Source: Vibrio coralliilyticus (GTDB lineage Bacteria; Pseudomonadota; Gammaproteobacteria; Enterobacterales; Vibrionaceae). From it: a stretch of 64,000 nt of DNA. The DNA lies in contig NZ_CP024628.1 in the NCBI RefSeq assembly GCF_024449095.1, positions 1,426,001 through 1,490,000 of the forward strand, written 5' to 3'. The notes under the pieces were generated by a model. That model was given only the letters and a program-made list of their open reading frames with translations, was not told the origin of the DNA and ran no database searches. Both the position numbers and the translations under genes were made by a program. Positions 59,915-64,000 of this stretch are shown here, one piece after another (position 1 is the stretch's first letter; every line of letters begins with the position of its first letter).

Positions 59915-60510
59915 TACATAACCCCCAACAAGTAAACGATAGTGAAGACACAGATCCAAACAATGTCTAGGAAGTGCCAGAACAGGCTCAGGCAGTTAAA
60001 GCGCATCGCCATATTGTCGTTAAGACCTTTCGTCGACAGTTGGTGATAGCACACCGCCAGCCAGATAAGACCAAACGTCACGTGCAGGCCGTGAGTACCC
60101 ACCAGCGTGAAGAACGCAGAAAGAAATGCGCTCTCCTGTGGGCCGTAGCCCTCAGCAATCAAGTGATGGAACTCGTACACTTCCATGCCGATAAAGCCAA
60201 GCCCAAGCAAGAAAGTCACTTGCAACCAACGCTTTAAACCCGCGACATCTTTGCGTTTCATGGCAATCATGCCAAAGCCAAACGTGATACTACTGAACAG
60301 CAGCAGCATGGTTTCAACGAACACAAATGGCAGTTCGAAAATATCTTTACCAGTCGGCCCGCTAATCGAGCCGCTTTCTAGTACTGCGTAAGTCGCAAAC
60401 AGGGTCGCAAACAGTACGCAGTCACTCATCAGGTAAACCCAGAAACCGAACAGCTTGTTGGCGCTGGTATCGTGGTGATCATGAGCGTGAGACGCGATGT
60501 TAGCTTGCAT
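59914..60510 (-). CDS. cyoC: Cytochrome bo ubiquinol oxidase subunit III
   Basis: 198 residues, five membrane segments. [22 protein letters not shown] and [14 protein letters not shown] match heme-copper oxidase subunit III. Overlaps cyoB by 11 nt at its 5' end. Confidence 0.95.
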   Translation of the reverse strand: MQANIASHAHDHHDTSANKLFGFWVYLMSDCVLFATLFATYAVLESGSISGPTGKDIFELPFVFVETMLLLFSSITFGFGMIAMKRKDVAGLKRWLQVTFLLGLGFIGMEVYEFHHLIAEGYGPQESAFLSAFFTLVGTHGLHVTFGLIWLAVCYHQLSTKGLNDNMAMRFNCLSLFWHFLDIVWICVFTIVYLLGVM

Positions 60511-62536
60511 ACGTCACCTCCAGATCGTCTTTCTTATTATCATCTTGCACAGGTTTTTTATTTGCTTCTTCAAACTGAGCACGGCGCTCAGCTTCAATCG
60601 CTTTTATCTCTTCGACTTCAACGTAGTAGTCCACGTCATCGTTGTAGCTGTGTTGGATACAGGTGACGATGATGCCAAAGAAACTCGCTGCTGCCAGCCA
60701 CCAGATGTACCAAATCATCGCAAAGCCAAATACCAGTGCCCAAGCAGACACATAAATACCTGTCGGCGTGTTTTTCGGCATATGGATGCGTTCGTATTCC
60801 ACTTCTTTGGTTGGGTCGAACTCACCGCTCTGCTTCTGATACCAGAATGCGTCCAGTTCGTCGCCTTTTGGTAAATGCGCGAAGTTGTAGAACGGCGGAG
60901 GTGAAGACGTCGCCCACTCAAACGTACGGCCACCCCATGGGTCACCTGTCAGGTCTCTATTCTGTTCGCGATCACGGATACTGACGTAGATCTGGATGAA
61001 CTGGCATACGACGCCCATTGCAATCACAGCAGTACCTGCCGCAGCAACGGCCAGCAGAGGGAAGTATTCTGGGTTAATGTCTTGGCTCAAGCGGCGAGTC
61101 ATGCCCATGAAGCCCAGTGCGTACAGTGGTAGGAAAGCCATCAGGAAGCCGACAATCCAAAGATAGAATGCACGCTTGCCCCAAGCTTCGTTCATCGTGA
61201 AGCCAGTCGCTTTCGGGAACCAGTAAGTGATTGCCGCAAAGCAACCAAACACCACACCACCGATGATGACGTTATGGAAGTGCGCGATCAGGAATACTGA
61301 GTTGTGAAGAACAAAGTCAGCACCCGGAACCGCCATCAGTACGCCAGTCATACCACCGACTGAGAAGGTGATCAGGAAGCCCACCGTCCACATCATTGGC
61401 GTGGTAAAGCGAATGCGGCCTTTGTACATGGTGAACAACCAGTTGAAAATCTTCACCCCGGTTGGGATGGAAATGATCATGGTTGCGATACCGAAGAAGG
61501 CGTTAACGTTCGCACCCGACCCCATGGTGAAGAAGTGGTGCAGCCATACAACAAACGCCAGAATAGTAATCACTACCGTTGCCCACACCAGCGAGGTGTA
61601 ACCAAACAATTTCTTGCGAGAGAAGGTCGCGGTCACTTCCGAGAACACACCAAAGATTGGCAGGATCAGGATGTACACCTCAGGGTGGCCCCATGCCCAA
61701 ATCAAGTTGACGTACATCATCACGTTGCCGCCAAGATCATTGGTGAAGAAATGGAATCCGAGGTATCGATCCAGTGTCAACAATGCAATCGTCACTGTCA
61801 GGATTGGGAACGAAATGATGATAAGGATGTTGGCACATAGAGACGCCCAAGTGAAAACTGGCATCTTCATCATTGGCATAGAAGGCGTGCGCATACGCAG
61901 GATAGTGGCGAAGAAGTTCACCCCCGTCAGCGTGGTACCGACACCGGATATCTGCAAGGCCCATATCCAATAATCGACCCCAACTCCCGGACTGGCATCA
62001 ATGCCCGACAGAGGCGGATACGCTAGCCAGCCAGTACGACCAAATTCACCTAAGCCTAGCGACATATTGGTCAGGATGACACCAACAATAAATAACCAGA
62101 AACTGAGGTTGTTCAGATACGGGAAGGCAACATCACGAGCACCAATCTGCAACGGAACAATGATGTTCATCAGGCCGATAACCAGAGGCATCGCGACGAA
62201 GAAAATCATGATCACGCCGTGCGCGGTGAAAATCTGGTCATAGTGATGAGGCGGCAGGTAACCCGCTTCACCCGCAGAAGACAGCAACTGCTGACTGCGC
62301 ATCATGACGGCGTCGGCAAATCCGCGCACAAGCATCACCATCGCAACTGCGATGTACATAAAGCCGAGTTTTTTGTGGTCTACTGACGTAAACCACTCGT
62401 TCCACAGGTACTGCCATTTCCCTGCTTTGGTCACCGCGACAACCACTGCCAAACCAACCAAAGCGACAATCGCTAAGGTGATGACGATGATGGGTTCGTG
62501 GTATGGAATTGAATCGAGAGTTAATCTTCCAAACAT
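60500..62536 (-). CDS. cyoB: Cytochrome bo ubiquinol oxidase subunit I
   Basis: 678 residues, fifteen or so membrane segments. Catalytic subunit: heme ligands and CuB site in [14 protein letters not shown] and [21 protein letters not shown] for the heme axial pair. [14 protein letters not shown] early. It reduces O2 with ubiquinol electrons and pumps protons. Cyo enzymes are used under oxygen-rich conditions. Confidence 0.97.
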   Translation of the reverse strand: MFGRLTLDSIPYHEPIIVITLAIVALVGLAVVVAVTKAGKWQYLWNEWFTSVDHKKLGFMYIAVAMVMLVRGFADAVMMRSQQLLSSAGEAGYLPPHHYDQIFTAHGVIMIFFVAMPLVIGLMNIIVPLQIGARDVAFPYLNNLSFWLFIVGVILTNMSLGLGEFGRTGWLAYPPLSGIDASPGVGVDYWIWALQISGVGTTLTGVNFFATILRMRTPSMPMMKMPVFTWASLCANILIIISFPILTVTIALLTLDRYLGFHFFTNDLGGNVMMYVNLIWAWGHPEVYILILPIFGVFSEVTATFSRKKLFGYTSLVWATVVITILAFVVWLHHFFTMGSGANVNAFFGIATMIISIPTGVKIFNWLFTMYKGRIRFTTPMMWTVGFLITFSVGGMTGVLMAVPGADFVLHNSVFLIAHFHNVIIGGVVFGCFAAITYWFPKATGFTMNEAWGKRAFYLWIVGFLMAFLPLYALGFMGMTRRLSQDINPEYFPLLAVAAAGTAVIAMGVVCQFIQIYVSIRDREQNRDLTGDPWGGRTFEWATSSPPPFYNFAHLPKGDELDAFWYQKQSGEFDPTKEVEYERIHMPKNTPTGIYVSAWALVFGFAMIWYIWWLAAASFFGIIVTCIQHSYNDDVDYYVEVEEIKAIEAERRAQFEEANKKPVQDDNKKDDLEVTYAS

Positions 62537-63423
62537 TACGATTGTCCTTGGTTTTCAGGCAAACAGTTCATTGAACCAGGATGCTGGGTCACGACATCAG
62601 TAAACAAAAACGGTGGCACACTGGAGAACAGCGTGACTGGCTCAGCGACACTTGGTGCTGCCAGCGAGCGGAATTGCTCCCAGTCTTCGATGCGATCTGG
62701 GCTGGCTTTCACCTTCTGCACCCAGTTCAGGAATGCCGCGCGATCAGGCATAGCGGACGCAGTAAACTTCATCTGCGAGAAACCTTCGCCGCTATAGTTA
62801 GAAGCAAAACCTTTGTAATCGCCTTCATGGTTAGCAATCAGGTTGAGCTTGGTCACCATGCCCGGCATCGCGTAGATCTGTGTCCCAAGGCGTGGGATAA
62901 AGAACGCGTTCATAATGTTGTCTGACGTCAGTTTGAAATTGACCGGGACATCTTTCGGAAACGCAACGTAGTTAACCGTTGCAATGTGTTCTTCCGGATA
63001 GATGAACAGCCATTTCCAATCGAGTGATACCACTTCAATCGTCATGGGCTTCACATCACTCACCAGAGGCTTAGATGGCTCCAGTTCGTGCGTCGAACGC
63101 CATGTAATGGTGGCAAGAATCGCGATGATGATGATAGGAATCGTCCATACCACCACTTCGATCTTGGTCGAGTGAGCCCATTCAGGCGCGTACTCTTCGT
63201 CGGTGTTAGTTGCGCGGTATCGGTAGGCGAAGTAAATCGTCATCAGAATCACTGGGATCACAACGATCAACATCAGCAAAAGAGCGGTAATAATCAGCTC
63301 TTTTTCCTGGACACCAATAGCACCTTTCGGGTCAAGCAAAGCAGAATTACATCCTGAGAGCAGCAGAATGGCGGTCACCAAACTTCCCCTCGACAAGATG
63401 CGTTTATATCTTGAGGCTTCCAT
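62536..63423 (-). CDS. cyoA: Cytochrome bo ubiquinol oxidase subunit II
   Basis: 295 residues. Lipoprotein signal (LLSGC, Cys25). Two TMs, then a cupredoxin-like domain ([58 protein letters not shown]) without the CuA cysteine ligands, which marks a quinol rather than a cytochrome c oxidase. Its stop and the cyoB ATG share one base (TAATG). Confidence 0.97.
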   Translation of the reverse strand: MEASRYKRILSRGSLVTAILLLSGCNSALLDPKGAIGVQEKELIITALLLMLIVVIPVILMTIYFAYRYRATNTDEEYAPEWAHSTKIEVVVWTIPIIIIAILATITWRSTHELEPSKPLVSDVKPMTIEVVSLDWKWLFIYPEEHIATVNYVAFPKDVPVNFKLTSDNIMNAFFIPRLGTQIYAMPGMVTKLNLIANHEGDYKGFASNYSGEGFSQMKFTASAMPDRAAFLNWVQKVKASPDRIEDWEQFRSLAAPSVAEPVTLFSSVPPFLFTDVVTQHPGSMNCLPENQGQS

Positions 63424-63583
63424 TAACTTTCTCGATGTTTGTCCGGTTGCAGGGCAATGCCTGAAGGCCGGTTGTTATAGTCATTAGAATGTTTATGTGT
63501 TGAGCATGTGCAGCATCGCAAAGCAAAGTGTGGGGTTATCAAATAAGCAATCCGGTTAAAACCATGCTGCTTATGCGGTTTAA

Positions 63584-63613
63584 TTGTTACACTTTGAAAT
63601 ACAATGTTACATT
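63584..63613. promoter_or_regulatory. Direct repeats upstream of cyoA, possible ArcA-type site
   Basis: TTGTTACACT and ATGTTACATT start exactly 20 bp apart, so both fall on the same DNA face. Direct repeats of this kind recall ArcA boxes (TGTTA elements), and cyo operons are classic ArcA targets in Escherichia coli. Inferred. Confidence 0.4.
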
Positions 63614-63848
63614 CTGCGCATTATGCTTAGATCGAAATTGAAGCTCATCTGTCGAACTTGGAAACTAACCTTCCATTTATGAAATTGACGCATTGATCAA
63701 TAGCCACTTATCACCCACAACACCGTTGACGTGCCACATAAGAAAGCCATGAAAGATAAGGGATAGTTGCCGACTAACAGTTCAATTGAGCAATAAGTCA
63801 TTTGCTCGCCTTTAACTGACTAAACCGATCGATCTATAGATAGATAAA

Positions 63849-63864
63849 TGTGATATTAATCACA
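63849..63864. promoter_or_regulatory. Near-ideal CRP binding site
   Basis: AAATGTGATATTAATCACAT contains TGTGA-TATTAA-TCACA, a perfect CRP half-site pair with the favoured flanking AAA. The target promoter is uncertain because the site is far from cyoA. Confidence 0.7.
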
Positions 63865-64000
63865 TTAAGGAATTCACGTAGTTTTTGATGGGTATTCACA
63901 AAAAGATCACTACTACGCACAAAGCATTCACAGTGCAAATTAGATCAATACCCGCGAAGACAATGAATGAAATAAAACGTCAGATTTCAGCCCATTAGAA

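Larger units (their letters stand above)
63424..64000. other. Upstream region of the cyo operon, 577 bp
   Basis: No gene seen; the window ends here. Contains direct repeats (A/T)TGTTACA(C/T)T at 63584 and 63604 and a strong CRP palindrome at 63849-63864. The CRP site is ~425 bp from cyoA, so it may serve an unseen gene beyond the window end. Confidence 0.5.

Noticed and set aside
63951..63998. Short frame starting ATGAATGAAATAAAACG near the right edge
   Set aside because: It stops after 11 codons at TAG; no coding support.

Overview
This window is most likely chromosomal DNA of a marine gammaproteobacterium, probably a Vibrio. This is inferred from gene content (cyo quinol oxidase, YdcH/DUF465, dCache chemoreceptor, DctA-type transporter, VasX-like and PAAR-like type VI effector genes), moderate GC and CRP-type palindromes. 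I cannot assign a species. I saw no rRNA, tRNA, CRISPR array, transposase, integrase or phage structural gene.

Layout. (1) 0.1-5.9 kb: a small YdcH-type gene, then a minus-strand acetolactate/acetoin unit: PAS-LuxR regulator, acetolactate synthase, Bcr/CflA-type exporter, acetolactate decarboxylase with a signal peptide, AEC transporter. (2) 6.2-31.9 kb: a large accessory locus. Its plus-strand half opens with a GH-type N-acetylmuramidase. Next come four genes overlapping by 4 nt each (methyltransferase; periplasmic binding protein fused to an ABC-type permease; a second permease; a Cache domain fused to a pentameric ligand-gated ion channel), then a double lamin-tail-domain protein and a run of mostly unrecognised genes. 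The middle holds a nucleotidyltransferase-like 660-residue protein and a 510-residue orphan. The minus-strand half holds nine RebB-family (R-body, 'Killing trait') genes plus one coiled-coil gene, a VasX-like pore-forming toxin with a 4-TM partner, and a regulator combining a degenerate sigma54-type AAA+ domain with an AraC HTH. I consider this locus the most interesting part of the window: it looks like an R-body-associated toxin/lysis system with its own envelope sensing module. Treating it as one system is inference from adjacency only.

(3) 32.4-35.7 kb: dicarboxylate/amino-acid symporter with a CRP-like site, and a chemoreceptor. (4) 36.0-45.8 kb: a purine/urate degradation island on two divergent arms. 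The minus arm is puuE-uraD-alc-allA-puuD; the plus arm is uraH, two NCS2 permeases and an 8-oxoguanine-deaminase-like amidohydrolase. They share a control region with two TTGTATACAA palindromes typical of GntR-family operators. (5) 45.9-52.1 kb: YcaQ-like DNA glycosylase, HbpS/GlcG-like heme-binding protein divergent from an OmpR-type two-component system, ETHE1-like metallo-hydrolase, RecF/OLD-like ATPase. (6) 52.3-58.6 kb: an orphan type VI effector island: PAAR-like carrier, M23-like/pesticin-like peptidoglycan hydrolase, two LprI-like presumed immunity proteins and three secreted AT-rich unknowns. (7) 58.7-63.4 kb: cyoABCDE ubiquinol oxidase operon, with direct repeats and a near-perfect CRP palindrome upstream.

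Start codons were adjusted where a Shine-Dalgarno sequence or an overlap favoured an internal start; each case is stated.
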